15,075 nucleotides of DNA from DASYSA01 sp036003885 (lineage in GTDB: Bacteria; Acidobacteriota; Blastocatellia; UBA7656), in assembly GCA_036003885.1 (NCBI GenBank), contig DASYSA010000687.1, positions 1 through 15,075 on the forward strand, in the 5' to 3' direction. Positions 14,448 through 15,075 of the stretch are shown here, in pieces. Every line of letters begins with the position of its first letter. The stretch's first letter is position 1. Below the pieces are notes generated by a model. It was not told the DNA's origin. It ran no database searches and was given only the letters and a program-made list of their open reading frames with translations. A program made the translations under genes and the position numbers.

Positions 14448-15075
14448 GTGAACAGCGAAGAAACCTCACTACTGATTGTCGATGATGACGCCTCTATCTT
14501 GAGGCTACTGGTTAAATACATCGGCTCATCCTTCTCATTCTCGACGGCGGCAAGCGCCGAAGAAGCCGCCGACCTTCTATCGCGACAGTCATTCAAGCTG
14601 GTGCTGACCGACATCAAGATGCCGGGCGCCTCGGGAGTAGACCTGTGCCGGTCGATCAACAGTCTCTACCCCGATACCGTTGTGATACTGATGTCGGGAA
14701 GCGCCGAAGTACGGGACGTAATCGGGGCGATGAAGGAAGGGGCCTACGATTGTGTGCTCAAACCGTTCGACCAGTTTCAAGTGACGGTAGGGATCGAGCG
14801 CGCGCTCCGGCACCAGATGCTGCTGGCAGCAGTGAACCGTCTTGGGCCAGAGTACAACGGAAAGCCCAGGGCTGCTTTTGCCTCTCTTGATTCTTCGAAT
14901 GAGGCTTCCGGTCCGATGGCGGAGGCGCAATACGAGGGCTATCACGCAACGCTTCGCTCTGCTGCTGAAGCGCTGGGCACGCGCGACGCGGCGGCTGTAA
15001 GCCACTCACACCGCGTCGTTGCCGCTTCCCTGATGGTGGGGAAATCTCTGAGCCTGGGCCAGGACGACTTAATCG
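14448..15075 (+). CDS. Response regulator with receiver and HD-GYP-type domain (3' end outside window)
   Basis: The frame is open from the GTG at 14448 to the window edge (209 codons visible). The receiver (~1-125) is fully canonical: Asp12-Asp13-Asp14, phospho-acceptor Asp55 (LVLTDIKMPG), Ser83 (LMSGS) and Lys105 (LKPFD). After a ~35-residue linker, residues from ~160 read YHATLRSAAEALGTRD and then SHSHRVVAASLMVGKSLSL. This matches the opening helices of HD-GYP domains; the HD doublet and GYP motif lie beyond the window. Such proteins (RpfG type) usually hydrolyse c-di-GMP under phosphorylation control. CAGGAG lies 11 bases before the GTG. Together with the PilZ neighbour this makes a sensor plus phosphodiesterase pair. 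HD-GYP assignment is likely but rests on its first ~45 residues only. Confidence 0.85.
   Translation, partial: MNSEETSLLIVDDDASILRLLVKYIGSSFSFSTAASAEEAADLLSRQSFKLVLTDIKMPGASGVDLCRSINSLYPDTVVILMSGSAEVRDVIGAMKEGAYDCVLKPFDQFQVTVGIERALRHQMLLAAVNRLGPEYNGKPRAAFASLDSSNEASGPMAEAQYEGYHATLRSAAEALGTRDAAAVSHSHRVVAASLMVGKSLSLGQDDLI

Overview
The window is a moderately GC-rich bacterial chromosome segment with about ten genes, often separated by AT-richer, repeat-filled gaps. An acidobacterial source (Acidobacteriota) is my best guess. It rests mainly on the protein at 902-2257, whose N-terminal domain and periplasmic C-terminal part resemble a family I associate with that phylum, and on the mix of secreted glucanases, carbamoyltransferase and c-di-GMP signalling. 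No rRNA or other marker gene is present, so this is an inference.

Layout. Positions 1-723 hold the 3' part of a PotB-type polyamine ABC permease. It converges on a membrane-anchored protein of unknown function (902-2257, minus strand), and a heptamer-built hairpin array lies between them. Positions 2805-7774 form a two-gene beta-1,3-glucan (laminarin, callose) degradation locus: a secreted multidomain GH81 endo-glucanase, then a secreted GH16 laminarinase with an N-terminal beta-trefoil. Next come a NodU/CmcH-type carbamoyltransferase (7940-9670) and an NAD-dependent sugar epimerase (9922-10866), each preceded by a heptamer-built hairpin array. An orphan ExbB/TolQ-type proton-channel gene (10940-11716, minus) and a small PNPOx-fold flavoprotein (11995-12453) follow.

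The right end (12975-15075) is a signalling operon of three tandem receiver paralogues: a receiver-only protein, a degenerate receiver fused to PilZ, and a canonical receiver followed by the start of an HD-GYP domain cut by the window edge. With GTG starts all three place the phospho-acceptor position at residue 55 (Asp, Glu, Asp) and the conserved Lys position at residue 105 (Glu, Lys, Lys). The set looks like a c-di-GMP circuit made by duplication, combining a c-di-GMP sensor and a putative c-di-GMP phosphodiesterase. A roughly 520-base leader with several hairpins precedes it.

The most unusual non-coding feature is a set of intergenic arrays (728-898, 2273-2292, 7776-7866, 9679-9920) all built on an exact 7-base period but with different unit sequences. 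Three of them fold as long imperfect hairpins. One has been duplicated together with a copy of the next gene's start codon context.
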